The notes: generated by a model from the letters alone, not told the origin. A DNA stretch of 36,082 nt from Paraplanobispora takensis (GCF_016863195.1 NZ_BOOK01000077.1:1-36082); one strand, 5' to 3'. Positions 15,336-25,244 are shown, counted from the stretch's first letter. Translations and numbers: made by a program.

Positions 15336-18300
15336 GTGCTGAGCATCGCTCCGGGCTATGACCCTCGCTACCTGACGCGCCAGGTCGGCAAGGGCTGTGA
15401 GAACTACTATCTGTCAGCGACCATCGAGCATGGTGAGCCGCCGGGCCGGTGGTGGGGACGCGGCGCCGAGGCACTCGGGCTGGAGCCGGGCAGCGTGGTC
15501 GACGGCCCGGTGATGGAGAAGCTGTATGAGCATTTCCTTGATCCGCGTGATGCGGACTTCCTCGATGACTCGGTGCCCGATGAGGAGAAGGCGCGGCTGG
15601 GCCGGCGCAAGTCGGTGTTTCAGTCCTGGGAGACGATCTACGCCAAGCGCCTGGCCGCCGAGCCGGAGGCGACGGACGAGCGGCGCGAGCAGATCCGTAT
15701 CACGGCGAAGAAGGACGCCCGCCAGGCGGTCATCCATCACGACGCCACCTTCTCCCCGCAGAAGTCGATTACGGCGGTGCACGCTGGACTGCTGGCGGCC
15801 GCGAACGAGGCCGAACGCGTCGGTAAGAGTGCATTGGCCGCCCAGTACCGGCAGGCCGCCGACGTGACGTGGGAGGGCGTGCGGATCGGGGCCGAGGCGA
15901 GCCTGCGCTACCTGCAAGAGCACGCCGGGGAGGCCCGCGCCGGCTACCACGGCAAGGACACCGCCGGCCGCACGACCGGGCGCTGGGTGGAGGCCAATCA
16001 GTGGGTGGTGGCCCGTTTTGAGCAGCACACCAACCGCGACGGCGACCCCCAGCTGCATGTGCACCAGGCGATTTTGAACCGGCAGCTGTGCGCGGACGGC
16101 CGCTGGCGGGCCCTGGACGGCAAAGCGATCTACCGGGCCCGGCCGGCCGCGGCCGTGCACGGCGAGCGTGTCATGACGGAGTATCTGGCCCGCCGGTTGG
16201 GCCTGGAGTTCCGCAGCCGGCCGGATGGCAACGGCCGCGAAGTCGTGGGCGTCTCCCCGGAGCTGATCGCGGAGTTCTCCACCCGCCGCGCGGCGGTGAG
16301 CCAGCACATCGAGCAGCAGGTGGAGGCGTATGTGGCCAAGTACGGCCGGGCGCCGACCGCCCGCCAGCTGTTCACCATGGGCCAGATCGCGACCAAGGAC
16401 ACCAAACGGGCCAAGACCAAGAGCCCGGATGCGCCGAGCCCGGCCGAGCAACTGCGCTCGTGGGAGGAGCGGACCCGAGCGCGAGAGATTCAGCAGCTCA
16501 GCCAGATCCCGGGCAAGGTGTTGGGCCGGCTGCGGCAGGGCCGCGCCGCCGCCCAAGCACAAGCGCTCGGGGACGCCGAGCTGGCGAAGGTCATTCAGGC
16601 CGCGGTTGCCGATGCCCAGCGGGAGAAGGCGGAGTTCTCCCGGTTTGAGATCACCCGGTTCATTGACCGCCATCTGCCCGACTACCTGGGCGGCTTGCAC
16701 CCCGAGCGGGTGGAGGCGGTGCTGGAGGAGCTCACCGACGCGGCATTGAACCCGGCCGGGCCGGCCGGGGTGCGGCTGCTGACCGCCCCGGACGTGGTGC
16801 ACCTCCCCGAGAGCCTGCGCCGGGCGGACGGGCGCAGCATCTACCAGGTCCAGGCGTGCGAGCGGTATGTCACTGTGGATCAGCTCGACCGCGAAGCGGC
16901 GTTGACGGCCTCCGCGCTCGCCGGCGGAGCGCCCCGCTTGAGCGCCGAGCGGGTGGCCGAGCTGATCGGCTTGACTCACGAGCAAGCTGAGCTTGCCGCG
17001 CTCGATGCTCGTACGGCCGCGCCCGAAGGGATCAAGCGGCTGTTTGCCGATCAGGCCAACGCGGTGTTGGGCATCGCGACTTCCAGCCGTCGTACGGACG
17101 TGCTGTTGGGGGCGGCCGGCACGGGCAAGAGCCGGACCGTGGCCGCGCTGGCGGAGGTGTGGCGGGCGGGCACCGGCACGCCGGTGCTGGGGTTGACGAC
17201 CGCGCAGAATGCCGCGGGGGTGCTGCGCGGGGAAGGTCTGGACGAGGCGAGCAATATCGCGCTGTGGCTGACGCAGATGCACAACGGGCAGGTCAGGCTG
17301 GTTGCCGGTCAGCTCATCGTGGTGGACGAGGCGAGCATGGTCACCACCGAACATTTGGAGCTGATCCAGCGCTATGCCGACCGCTACGGTGCCAAGGTGG
17401 TGTGGGCCGGCGACGTTGCGCAGCTGTCGGCGCCGGAGGCCGGCGGGGCGATGCGGCACCTGGTCACCATCGGCGGTGCCGAGGAACTGCACACCGTGGT
17501 GCGCTTCCGCGCGGAGTGGGAGCGCGAGGCATCGGTCCAGCTGCGCGATGGCCTGGCCGATGCGCTGATCGAGTACGACCAGCGCGGCCGGCTGCAGGAT
17601 GGCACCCGCGAGGAGATGGAAACCGCCGCCTATCAGGGCTTCCTCGCTGATCACCTGGACGGGAAGTCCTCACTGCTGCTGGCCCCGACCAACGACAAAG
17701 CCGCCGAGCTGGCCGGTCGGGTGCGGGAAGAACTGGTCGCGCTCAAGAAGGTCTCCCCGGAGGGCACGAGGTTGCATGACGGCAACACTGCCGGGCGCGG
17801 CGACCTCATCGTAACCAGGGAAAACGTCCGCGATGAGAACGGGGAGTACACCTATCTCAACCGCGACGTCATGCGTGTTGATCATGCCTCCCCGGACGGG
17901 AGAATCCTGGCCCGCCTGGTCAACGCAGACGGAACATACGGCAACATCGTCACGTTGGATCCGGAGTACGTCCGGGATCATGTTGAGCTGGCCTATGCGG
18001 GCACCGTTCATGCAGCTCAGGGCCGTAACGTGTACCGCTGTCACTCCCTGGTCGACGACAGCGGCAGCCGGGAAATGCTGTATGTCATGCTGACCCGCGG
18101 CACCGATGGCAACTACGCGTACGTGGTGGTCGACCGGTCCCGAGAGGCCGATCTGCGGCCCGGACCGGAGCAGGCCCAGGAGCGCGCCAAGGAGCTGCTC
18201 GGGAGCCAAGCGGAGCGGACGGCCGCCGAGCGGGAGCCGCTTGAGGGCCGAGCACAGGGTGACCGGTTCACCGTGCTGTCGGGGATCTTGGAGCGGGAGA

Positions 18301-19997
18301 ACGCATCCAAGACCGCCATCGAGGCGATGATCGAGGAAGGGGAACGGCCCCGCAACCTTGGTCACCTCGGGTCGATGTGGATTGATCAGATCCGGTCGAC
18401 CACCGCCGAGGCCTACATCACCCAGGCCGAGCAGTCTGGTGCTCTGTCGGCGAGCGAGGCCGCTCGGCTCCGCGACGATGAGGCCACGGACACGCTCGGC
18501 CGGCTGCTGCGCACGCTGGAGATGTCCGGCAAGGACGCCGGAGCGATCTTTGAGGCCGCGATCCGGGAGCGGGAGCTGGACACGGCCGACAGCGTCGCAC
18601 AAACCCTGCACTGGCGGATCACGCAGGCCGGCGCCGAACGCGGCATCGACGTCACCCGCCTGGAGGTCAGCGAGGAGCAGATCCGCGGCACCTGGCGCGA
18701 GCGGACCCCGAGCGTGGGCATCCCGGAGATCGACCGGCTGCTTGGCGAGACCGCCGCGCGGATGGAGGTCCGACAGGCCGAGCTGGGCCAGGATGCGCTG
18801 GAGCGCCCGCCGGCCTGGCTGACGCAGGCGATCGGGGAGCCGCATCCTGAGGACGTGATCGAGCGCGGGGCGTGGGCCGAGCGCGCTGGGCGGATCATGG
18901 CGTATCGGGAGCAGTACGGCTATGAGACCACGACCGAGGCGATCGGACCGGCACCGTCACGGGCCAACCCCGAGGCCCGCGCCGCGTGGTGGGCGGCGCA
19001 CGACGCGATGGGCCGGCCGGACACCTCCCGGGAGATCAGCGGCGCCACCGATGGGGAGCTGTGGGTTCTGCGGGCCCGCTACGAGCGCGAAGCCCGCTGG
19101 GCGCCGCCGCACGTCGGCGAGGAGTTGCGGCAGACCTCTGTTCAGGCGCGCGAGCGCGAAGCCGAAGGGATCCGGCTGCGCGCACAGGCCCGAAGCCTGC
19201 AGGCGCACAACCCGGAGAGCGCCGCCGCGCTGGAGGGCCGGGCCCGCGGGCAAGAAGCACTCGCTCACGGGCTCAAGCAGCGGGTGACGTCCCTGACCGA
19301 GGTGCACGAGGCCCGCACACTCTGGCACAAGACGACCGAGGCGGTCCGCTCATTGGCCATGCGCGCCGATGCCGAGCTTCGCCGGCGCGAGCACATTGAC
19401 GAGCGCCTGTTGCCGCCGTTGCACGTCGACCAGGCCGAGGCCCGCGAGCGCATCGAGCAGCAGCGCCAGGAGGTCGAGCGGGCGAAGGCGCCGGCGGTCG
19501 CGAAGGGGCAGCTGACGCTGAACCTGGGCCCGAAGATCGAACGCGCCGCCGAGCGGGCCGCCGCATGGGCCGAGCCCGAGAAGGACGAGCAGCAGCGCCA
19601 GGACGTCGAACGCGAGCAAGAGATCGAACGCGAACGGCAGCGCCAAGACGTCGAGCGCAAGCAGATGCCCGGACAGCAGGCGCTGGAGCTGTTCGGCGTG
19701 CGGTCGGTGGAGCGGGAGGCTGATCCGGCGCTGGCCGAGGCACTGGAGACGGCGCGCGCCGCACGGGCGATCACCGAGGCGCGCGAGGCCGAGCGCGGCG
19801 AGCCCGAGCAGGAGCACCAGAGGAGTGAGCGCTCCCGCCAGGTGGATGCGCAGTCCATCGAGCGCGAGCGGCAGCGAGCCGCCATGGAGCGGAGTGCGCT
19901 GGAGGAACGTGAGCATGGGCGCGCCGACCGTGAGCGGGAACAGCAGTATCGGACGCCGAGCTACGACGAGGGCCCCGAGTTGGGCCGGGGGCGCTGA
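15336..19997 (+). CDS. MobF relaxase-helicase (TrwC/TraI type)
   Basis: 1553 residues from GTG 15336, 9 nt after GGGAGG; an upstream in-frame GTG at 15279 would run through the hairpin and is less likely. The N-terminus has the relaxase domain: nucleophile tyrosines Y24/Y25 (CENYYL) and the three-His metal site near 230-246 (EQHTN...QLHVHQA). A RecD/TraI-like helicase follows, with Walker A GAAGTGKS (about 593-600), Walker B VVDEAS (about 661-666), the HAAQG motif near 890 and VMLTRGTDG near 915. The last 500 residues are charged coiled coil. The protein nicks one strand at oriT, stays bound to its 5' end and unwinds the DNA for transfer. Its partner coupling protein is at 21456-23408. Confidence 0.95.
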   Translation: MLSIAPGYDPRYLTRQVGKGCENYYLSATIEHGEPPGRWWGRGAEALGLEPGSVVDGPVMEKLYEHFLDPRDADFLDDSVPDEEKARLGRRKSVFQSWETIYAKRLAAEPEATDERREQIRITAKKDARQAVIHHDATFSPQKSITAVHAGLLAAANEAERVGKSALAAQYRQAADVTWEGVRIGAEASLRYLQEHAGEARAGYHGKDTAGRTTGRWVEANQWVVARFEQHTNRDGDPQLHVHQAILNRQLCADGRWRALDGKAIYRARPAAAVHGERVMTEYLARRLGLEFRSRPDGNGREVVGVSPELIAEFSTRRAAVSQHIEQQVEAYVAKYGRAPTARQLFTMGQIATKDTKRAKTKSPDAPSPAEQLRSWEERTRAREIQQLSQIPGKVLGRLRQGRAAAQAQALGDAELAKVIQAAVADAQREKAEFSRFEITRFIDRHLPDYLGGLHPERVEAVLEELTDAALNPAGPAGVRLLTAPDVVHLPESLRRADGRSIYQVQACERYVTVDQLDREAALTASALAGGAPRLSAERVAELIGLTHEQAELAALDARTAAPEGIKRLFADQANAVLGIATSSRRTDVLLGAAGTGKSRTVAALAEVWRAGTGTPVLGLTTAQNAAGVLRGEGLDEASNIALWLTQMHNGQVRLVAGQLIVVDEASMVTTEHLELIQRYADRYGAKVVWAGDVAQLSAPEAGGAMRHLVTIGGAEELHTVVRFRAEWEREASVQLRDGLADALIEYDQRGRLQDGTREEMETAAYQGFLADHLDGKSSLLLAPTNDKAAELAGRVREELVALKKVSPEGTRLHDGNTAGRGDLIVTRENVRDENGEYTYLNRDVMRVDHASPDGRILARLVNADGTYGNIVTLDPEYVRDHVELAYAGTVHAAQGRNVYRCHSLVDDSGSREMLYVMLTRGTDGNYAYVVVDRSREADLRPGPEQAQERAKELLGSQAERTAAEREPLEGRAQGDRFTVLSGILERENASKTAIEAMIEEGERPRNLGHLGSMWIDQIRSTTAEAYITQAEQSGALSASEAARLRDDEATDTLGRLLRTLEMSGKDAGAIFEAAIRERELDTADSVAQTLHWRITQAGAERGIDVTRLEVSEEQIRGTWRERTPSVGIPEIDRLLGETAARMEVRQAELGQDALERPPAWLTQAIGEPHPEDVIERGAWAERAGRIMAYREQYGYETTTEAIGPAPSRANPEARAAWWAAHDAMGRPDTSREISGATDGELWVLRARYEREARWAPPHVGEELRQTSVQAREREAEGIRLRAQARSLQAHNPESAAALEGRARGQEALAHGLKQRVTSLTEVHEARTLWHKTTEAVRSLAMRADAELRRREHIDERLLPPLHVDQAEARERIEQQRQEVERAKAPAVAKGQLTLNLGPKIERAAERAAAWAEPEKDEQQRQDVEREQEIERERQRQDVERKQMPGQQALELFGVRSVEREADPALAEALETARAARAITEAREAERGEPEQEHQRSERSRQVDAQSIERERQRAAMERSALEEREHGRADREREQQYRTPSYDEGPELGRGR

Positions 19998-20011
19998 TCG
20001 GTGATGGCCAG

Positions 20012-20578
20012 ATGTCGGCGGCGGAGCTTACCGTGATGATTATGAGCAGCCCGGCGGCAGACGGCCCTCCCGAGATGTCACGCGCCGAGATCGAAGCGAT
20101 CTTCCCGGACTTCTTCGACGAGCGGCCGTTGAGCAGCCAGGAGAGAGAAGAGCTTCGGGCGCTCTTGAATACTCCGGGAGGCCCCCGGGGGCATCTGACG
20201 ATCCGGCAGCGGCGGGCACGTCCAAGCTTAGGGATTATTCGATCCCCGCAGGCAGTCTCCGCGGTGGTGCAGGACTTCGAGCGAACTCGCAGCTCCAGTT
20301 ACGACGCTGAAACGTACGCCAGGGGCGTGCTGACCGGCGTGTGGTGGGCGATCGGCAAGGCTGAGACCCGGGCCGGGCCGATCAGTGGCGATTTGGCCGA
20401 GCAGTGGCCGCCGGACCTGGGCGATGTCTACCACGAGACACGGGTGGCGCTGGATCTGGCCGATGGGCGTATCCGGCCGGAGATGCGCCCGCCCCGGCGT
20501 TACGTCGAGGGGGTCGAGGACGCCTTGTGCTGGCTGTTCGCGCTGAATGACTACCGCCCGGTGCCCATCCAGGAGTGA
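20012..20578 (+). CDS. Hypothetical protein downstream of relaxase
   Basis: 188 residues if ATG 20012 is used; ATG 20036 or 20042 (MSSPAAD) has a better GGAG site. The sequence MSRAEIEAIFPDFFDERPLS, then RGVLTGVWWAIGKAETRAGP and the C-terminal ALCWLFALNDYRPVPIQE look like a compact helical protein. It starts 14 bp after the relaxase and probably shares its transcript, ending at the terminator at 20594. I recognise no family. Confidence 0.75.
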   Translation: MSAAELTVMIMSSPAADGPPEMSRAEIEAIFPDFFDERPLSSQEREELRALLNTPGGPRGHLTIRQRRARPSLGIIRSPQAVSAVVQDFERTRSSSYDAETYARGVLTGVWWAIGKAETRAGPISGDLAEQWPPDLGDVYHETRVALDLADGRIRPEMRPPRRYVEGVEDALCWLFALNDYRPVPIQE

Positions 20579-20593
20579 CCTCACGAAGAACAC

Positions 20594-20626
20594 CTCAGGC
20601 CCGTACCACCGTGGTACGGGCCTGAG
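20594..20626. terminator. Bidirectional terminator between convergent transfer operons
   Basis: CTCAGGCCCGTACCAC and its exact reverse complement GTGGTACGGGCCTGAG are separated by a single C, giving a 16-bp perfect stem. CTGTTTCCC follows on the plus strand. It lies between the plus-strand relaxase operon (ends 20578) and the minus-strand conjugation operon (ends 20638), so it can end both. Confidence 0.85.
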
Positions 20627-20637
20627 CTGTTTCCCGA

Positions 20638-21459
20638 TCAGTAGGAGCGTGTAAAAGATTGCCGCAGGTGGGCGTATTCGTCGTATTCCTGGCGGCTGAT
20701 GTCATGGTGGGCAGACAGATACCGGACCCGCTCTCGGGCTGCGGCCACGTCGTCCGTCGAGGCCTTCGGGTCGTTGCCGAGTTGCAGGGCGTCATACAGC
20801 TCCGCCAGCACCTCCCGGCGCAGCGCCTGAGCCAGGACGATGGTGTCATCGCGCCGTTCCGGCACGACCAGATGAGGCCTTCCCGCAGGGCCATTGGAAC
20901 AGCTGAGGGTGCGCTCGTCTGCCCATTTCAGGACGTCGCGGAGCCAGAAGTAGAAGTCGGCCGCGCGATGCGGGCTCTTGTCCTGCCCCTCACCGTAAGC
21001 AGCGTGATAGGCGGCGCGCAGCCACAGAAGAGCATTGACGATCTCCGGATGGTAGGGCCAGCAGCATTCGAGGAGCGTTTGGGCATGAGGCCAGCCGACG
21101 AACAGCACATCCCGCACCCAGTCGACCAGTTCGGCCAGCGCCGCAGCACGGTGTTCGGCCGGGATATGCGCCAGGTCGACCAGCAAAGACGGCGCTTCCT
21201 CCGCGGCCGGCTTGTCCAGCAGCTTGGCGACGCTGGCCGACAGGCCCCGCACCTCCGCCGACAAGGCGGTGAGCGTCTCGACCCTATTGCTCAGATGGTT
21301 GGCCCGCTCGCCGAGCGCCTCCAGACGGGCGTCGAGCTCGGCCAGCGCGGCGCGCGCCTGGCCGAGCTCGGTCCCGAGCACCAGCAGCGCCGTCATCGTC
21401 TCGTCGGGGCCATCGGCCCGGGAGTCCGGGCCGATGTCGCCGAGGTAGTCCTCACTCAT
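20638..21459 (-). CDS. DUF4913-like conjugation operon protein
   Basis: 273 residues. Residues 25-85 are a coiled coil (ELGQARAALAELDARLEALG). The middle, ELVDWVRDVL...LLECCWPYHPEIVNALLWLRAAYHAA, resembles the W-x-H-P-E-x-x-x-x-L-x-x-L-W core of DUF4913 proteins found beside actinobacterial plasmid transfer genes; the assignment is by pattern only. Its ATG overlaps the coupling-protein stop (ATGA), so it is the last gene of the operon, ending at the terminator. It may be an accessory subunit of the coupling protein or relaxosome. Confidence 0.65.
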   Translation of the reverse strand: MSEDYLGDIGPDSRADGPDETMTALLVLGTELGQARAALAELDARLEALGERANHLSNRVETLTALSAEVRGLSASVAKLLDKPAAEEAPSLLVDLAHIPAEHRAAALAELVDWVRDVLFVGWPHAQTLLECCWPYHPEIVNALLWLRAAYHAAYGEGQDKSPHRAADFYFWLRDVLKWADERTLSCSNGPAGRPHLVVPERRDDTIVLAQALRREVLAELYDALQLGNDPKASTDDVAAARERVRYLSAHHDISRQEYDEYAHLRQSFTRSY

Positions 21460-23408
21460 TCGTCATGTTCTCCGGTGTCATGCCAGGGGTTCCACTCCTG
21501 GGGAAGGGGCGGCATGGGCCGCGTCTCCGGTGGAGGCGAGGGCAGCGGCCGAGGTCGATCGTAGGGATTGCGCCGGGCTGGCCGCCCGGTGATCTCATCC
21601 GGCGAGGGCGGCGGCACCTGATGGGGGTCCAACTGCCGCTCCATCTCGAAGCGGATCTTATGCAGCAGCTCCGGCATGGCCGCCGGAATCGGCCGGGGCA
21701 GGACCGGCCGCAGCCCGCGGATGCCGGCGCCGGATTTGACCCACAGCCGGTAGTCGCGGCGGGTGCGGATGTTGGCCATGCGGATGATGGTCGGATCGGC
21801 CGAGGTGCTCACCAGCAGCGCGTGACCGGGCGGCAGCTTGCGGATGTCGGAGGGCGGGATGATGTCGACGTCGTCGTATTGCGGTTCGTAGCGGGTGCGC
21901 CCGTCATCCTCGCGGATACGCCGATCGCGGTCGCGCACGGTCACCTTGCCCAGCAGGTGACTCATCAGATCCAGCAGCTCGCCCTCGCCGACCGAGGAGG
22001 AGACGATCTTGCATTTGGCGGCGGCGAGCAACGCCTTGGCGCCTTCTGCGCCCCACCGCTTGATGATTTGGGCGTAGGACTGGAAATACAGGTGGATGCG
22101 GATGCCGCTTCCGGCCGCCCAGGAGGCCCACCGGTCGACCGGGACGGGAGAGGTGTTGGCCGCCTCATCCAGCTCCAGGCTCAACGGGGGATCGAGCCGG
22201 GAGACTTTTTGCCCGTCCGCGCGGATGGTCTTGGAGCCCAGCCGGGTGGCCTGCTCCACCAGCTCGGCGAGCATCGCCGAAAACAACGGCGCCACCGGAC
22301 TGCCCTGACTGGTGCCCGAGACCAGATACAGCGTGTCCTTGCTGCGCAAGAAGCGCTCGAAGTTGAAGCCGGGCCCGGCGACCGGGCACAGCGCATCCAC
22401 CACGCTCGGATGGGTCATGAAGCGCAAGACCCGCGACAAGGTGGTGACCACGCCGTCGCGGGTTTTGGTGCCCAGCTGCAGGAAGGCGTTGACCTGGGTG
22501 AGGGCCGAGTCATCGCTGTGCGGGTGGGCGGCCAGCACGCGCAGCGGCTCATCCGAGCGGTCCAGGATCCAGCCGTACACGGTGATCATGTTCGCGCCGA
22601 CCAGCGCGGCCGCGTGCATCATCGCCGCCAGTGTCATGGAGGCCAGATCCGCCCAAAAGTCCGCATCCGACAGGCCCTTGTTCTCGCTGGCTTCCACCAT
22701 GTGGCCGGCGCGCCGCACCGCGGTGACGATGTCCTGGCAGTCCTCCACCAGGTTCCAGCGCATGTTGGAGTCGTAATCGCCGACCCCTTCGGGGTTCCAC
22801 ACCCAGGCCCGGCCCTTGACCTGACGCAGCGCCGCGGTCAGCGCGATGAGGTCGCCGCGGATGCTGGTCACCACGGTCGGGCCGGGGGCATCCACGATCG
22901 AGCAGGCCGCCTTGAGGGACTTGCCCTCCTGCGGCGGCGCGAAGGTGATGGTGATGTCCTCAAAGGTGGTGTAGACGCCCCAGCGGTGCAGCCACCCCTG
23001 AGCGCGCCCGTGAAAGGTCGCGTACTCACTCCACGGGCCGAAGTGGCGATCGGACCAGGTCAGCGACTTGCGCCCGTGCTTGGCGACCGTGCGGGCCGAG
23101 CGGCGGCCATAGTGCAGATACAGCTTGGTGCGGGTGGCGAAGCCCGGGCCCGGATACCAGCGCAGCCGCACCCGCATCCGGCGGGTGATCCAGCGCAGCC
23201 GGCGCGGCGTGGTGGTGATCTGGCTCTTGATCAGCCCGGCCGCGACCAGGGCCGCGGCCCCGACCGCCGGCCAGGGCCACAGCGAGATCTCATTCACCAG
23301 CGGGACCCCGGTGGCCACGGCCGCGACGGCGTCACCGCCCAGGATCAGGGGGTAGGAGGGCGGGAGGGCCTCGGTGGTGACGGCGCCCGCGCAATCGGCC
23401 CGGTGCAT
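21456..23408 (-). CDS. Type IV coupling protein (TraG/TraD/VirD4 family)
   Basis: 650 residues from ATG 23408, which follows GGGAGGAG at 6 nt. An upstream ATG at 23540 overlapping the previous stop would add 44 residues and cannot be excluded. One or two membrane helices lie near residues 20-60 (PLILGGDAVAAVATGV and WPWPAVGAAALVAAGLI). The ATPase core has a P-loop variant PPQEGKS (158-164) and Walker B LSLELDEAA (409-417), followed by the VDRWASWAAGSGIRIHLYFQ stretch typical of VirD4 proteins (sensor region). It pumps the relaxase-bound strand to the transfer channel. The Pro/Arg-rich C-terminal tail may recruit partners. It sits between the membrane coiled-coil protein and the DUF4913-like protein in one operon. 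Confidence 0.92.
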   Translation of the reverse strand: MHRADCAGAVTTEALPPSYPLILGGDAVAAVATGVPLVNEISLWPWPAVGAAALVAAGLIKSQITTTPRRLRWITRRMRVRLRWYPGPGFATRTKLYLHYGRRSARTVAKHGRKSLTWSDRHFGPWSEYATFHGRAQGWLHRWGVYTTFEDITITFAPPQEGKSLKAACSIVDAPGPTVVTSIRGDLIALTAALRQVKGRAWVWNPEGVGDYDSNMRWNLVEDCQDIVTAVRRAGHMVEASENKGLSDADFWADLASMTLAAMMHAAALVGANMITVYGWILDRSDEPLRVLAAHPHSDDSALTQVNAFLQLGTKTRDGVVTTLSRVLRFMTHPSVVDALCPVAGPGFNFERFLRSKDTLYLVSGTSQGSPVAPLFSAMLAELVEQATRLGSKTIRADGQKVSRLDPPLSLELDEAANTSPVPVDRWASWAAGSGIRIHLYFQSYAQIIKRWGAEGAKALLAAAKCKIVSSSVGEGELLDLMSHLLGKVTVRDRDRRIREDDGRTRYEPQYDDVDIIPPSDIRKLPPGHALLVSTSADPTIIRMANIRTRRDYRLWVKSGAGIRGLRPVLPRPIPAAMPELLHKIRFEMERQLDPHQVPPPSPDEITGRPARRNPYDRPRPLPSPPPETRPMPPLPQEWNPWHDTGEHDE

Positions 23409-23539
23409 CGCATCTCCTCCCAGGCCATCGGGGGAAACAACCCAGGGGGTCATTGTGCGCGTCGGGTGTGACATTTGCTGTGAGGGCGCGCGTAGGGGCT
23501 GCGGTGACGCCGGGCCCATACCGGGATACAGGTGACGCA

Positions 23540-24955
23540 TCACGCGCTCACCCCCCGCGCGGCGTTGATGTGCTCATACAGGTAGGCGCGCGCCGTGCCG
23601 TCCGACTTCAGGCCCGCCCCCTCATGCAGCTCCCGGGCCACCTCGCCGACCCGATCCCGATCCATCCAGCGCGGATCTCCCACGGCGCCGAGCTGCTCAT
23701 AGGCAGCGATCAGGCGCGCCTTCGCCGTCGAGCTGCCCACCAGGCGGTCATAGTCGGCCCGGACCCGATCCAGCTCACCGGCCAGCTCATCCCGGGAAGC
23801 GTGCGCCCGGTCGAGCTGGTCCTGTGCAGAGCGGCGCCAGCGCTCGGCCTCCTCCTGCTGTCGGCGAAGCTGCGCGCCGTGCTCGTCCTGAACCCGGGCG
23901 AGATCCTCGCGCGCCGCCTGCCGGACGGCCTGCAGCTGCTCGGCCATCTCGGCGCGGACCGCGCTGATCTGCTGATCGGCGACATCGGCCGATGCCTGCA
24001 TCTGCCGGGCGTTCTCCTGCGCGATCTGCTCCACCAGGCCCAGCGCCTCGGTGCGCGCCTGACGGACCTGCTGCTCCGCCGCCGCCTTGACCTGCTCCAG
24101 CTCGGCCAGGGCCGCGGCGCGCGCCCGCTCGGCCGCCGCTTCCACGCTGCCGGCCTGGGCGATCGCCGCGGCCGCTTCCAGACTGGCCCGGGTACGGCCC
24201 GGCGCCAGCGGCGCGACATCAAGCACCCACTCCCGCACACCGCCCCAGGTCCCGCGCCGGTCGAAGACCAGGCGCAGCAGCCACAGCAGCAGCCGGACGG
24301 CCACGCGCAGGACGCGAACCAGCGACAGCAGGACGCCCGTCAGGATCGGGCTCTCATCCATGGGCACGCCGAGGCGATCACCGGCCCAGCGCCGGACCTC
24401 GATGATCAGCGTTTCCAGCATCCACGCCAGGCTGATCGGCGCGATGATCGCGACCAGGACGCCCTGCGGAGTCGGAGGAGCGTAGAGGATCTGCGCGGCC
24501 AGGGAGAGGGCGAAGAAGACCAGGACGCCGACCCGGGCGCGCAGGCTGGAGCGGCCGCGCAGCGCGGCCACCAGGGCGACCAGCGCCATGGCGATCCACC
24601 CGACATCAGGCAGCGCGGCCACGATGAAGGCGCGGATCTGGTCGAGCTCGGTGAGCATCGGCCCGGTGTGGTTGTGCTGCTGCGCGAAGAGCAGCTGCGA
24701 GGCGTAGGTGACGATCGCAGCGCCCACCAGCGCCGCGAAGATGAGAAGGCCCGCGCCGCCGAGCAGCCGGCCGGACAGGCGATCGGGCCTGGCCGAGCCC
24801 TCAGGGCGGGGCGGCCGTACGATCGTGCGAATCTCACGAACGCCGGGTTCGTCAATCCACGGCGAAAGAGGAGGGACATCGGCCGCAGGTGAGCCGTTCA
24901 CACGCTGGCCGTTGTCGTCAGGACGTCCGCGCCCCTTTAGGCTGATTCCGAACAT
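23540..24955 (-). CDS. DUF2637-like membrane protein with coiled coil
   Basis: 471 residues. After a basic N-terminus, four transmembrane helices lie at about 65-90, 108-132, 142-159 and 164-186, with a hydrophobic stretch at 203-230. The spacing and the short ILYAPPTPQGVLVAIIAPIS loop resemble DUF2637/Spd-type spread proteins of actinobacterial plasmids. Residues 258-420 are a long cytoplasmic coiled coil, and the end (DPRWMDRDRVGEVARELHEG) looks like a small winged-helix or HTH-like unit. It is the first large gene of the conjugation operon and is coupled to the next through TGATG. It may anchor the transfer complex at the membrane. Confidence 0.72.
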   Translation of the reverse strand: MFGISLKGRGRPDDNGQRVNGSPAADVPPLSPWIDEPGVREIRTIVRPPRPEGSARPDRLSGRLLGGAGLLIFAALVGAAIVTYASQLLFAQQHNHTGPMLTELDQIRAFIVAALPDVGWIAMALVALVAALRGRSSLRARVGVLVFFALSLAAQILYAPPTPQGVLVAIIAPISLAWMLETLIIEVRRWAGDRLGVPMDESPILTGVLLSLVRVLRVAVRLLLWLLRLVFDRRGTWGGVREWVLDVAPLAPGRTRASLEAAAAIAQAGSVEAAAERARAAALAELEQVKAAAEQQVRQARTEALGLVEQIAQENARQMQASADVADQQISAVRAEMAEQLQAVRQAAREDLARVQDEHGAQLRRQQEEAERWRRSAQDQLDRAHASRDELAGELDRVRADYDRLVGSSTAKARLIAAYEQLGAVGDPRWMDRDRVGEVARELHEGAGLKSDGTARAYLYEHINAARGVSA

Positions 24956-25040
24956 CGGGAAGTCACCTTTCTGGTGGTCACCCGGGCGGCGGCGGTCGTT
25001 CCGCCAAGATCAAGCGCCGTCGCTCGGGAAAGTTCTGTCG

Positions 25041-25244
25041 TTAGTAGCCGCGAGACTCCAGGTATGTCGAGATGGCGTCTTCGACGATCTCTTGAATCTC
25101 GATCTCTGCGTCTACGGAGTAGCGCCGTAGACGCTTCCTCGTCGTAGCTCGAATCTTTGTGCCGAGCCCGACCAGGGTGTCCTCTTGCGGTGGCGCCGGT
25201 GCCGCTTGCACGTTGGCCTCGCCCTCCTTCTTCCGCTCTCGCAC
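25041..25244 (-). CDS. Ribbon-helix-helix regulator of the conjugation operon
   Basis: 67 residues from GTG 25244, directly after GAGGAG; GTG 25256 is the alternative. The C-terminal half, TKIRATTRKRLRRYSVDAEI, then EIQEIVEDAISTYLESRGY, has the strand, two helices and basic strand face of the MetJ/Arc fold. It lies about 85 bp upstream of the DUF2637-like gene on the same strand, with a perfect 8+8 palindrome about 100 bp upstream of its own start. I infer autorepression and control of the transfer operon. A ParG- or omega-like partition role is the alternative. Confidence 0.7.
   Translation of the reverse strand: MRERKKEGEANVQAAPAPPQEDTLVGLGTKIRATTRKRLRRYSVDAEIEIQEIVEDAISTYLESRGY

Noticed and set aside
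15414-17654. Very long open frame on the minus strand opposite the relaxase
   Set aside because: It mirrors the relaxase codons in GC-rich DNA, lacks any domain, and the relaxase on the plus strand has clear motifs.
21465-23471. Long plus-strand open frame opposite the coupling protein
   Set aside because: Low-complexity Gly/Arg/His-rich translation and no domain; the minus-strand ATPase is unmistakable.
23453-24892. Plus-strand open frame opposite the DUF2637-like gene
   Set aside because: Composition typical of a shadow; the membrane helices and coiled coil on the minus strand are real features.
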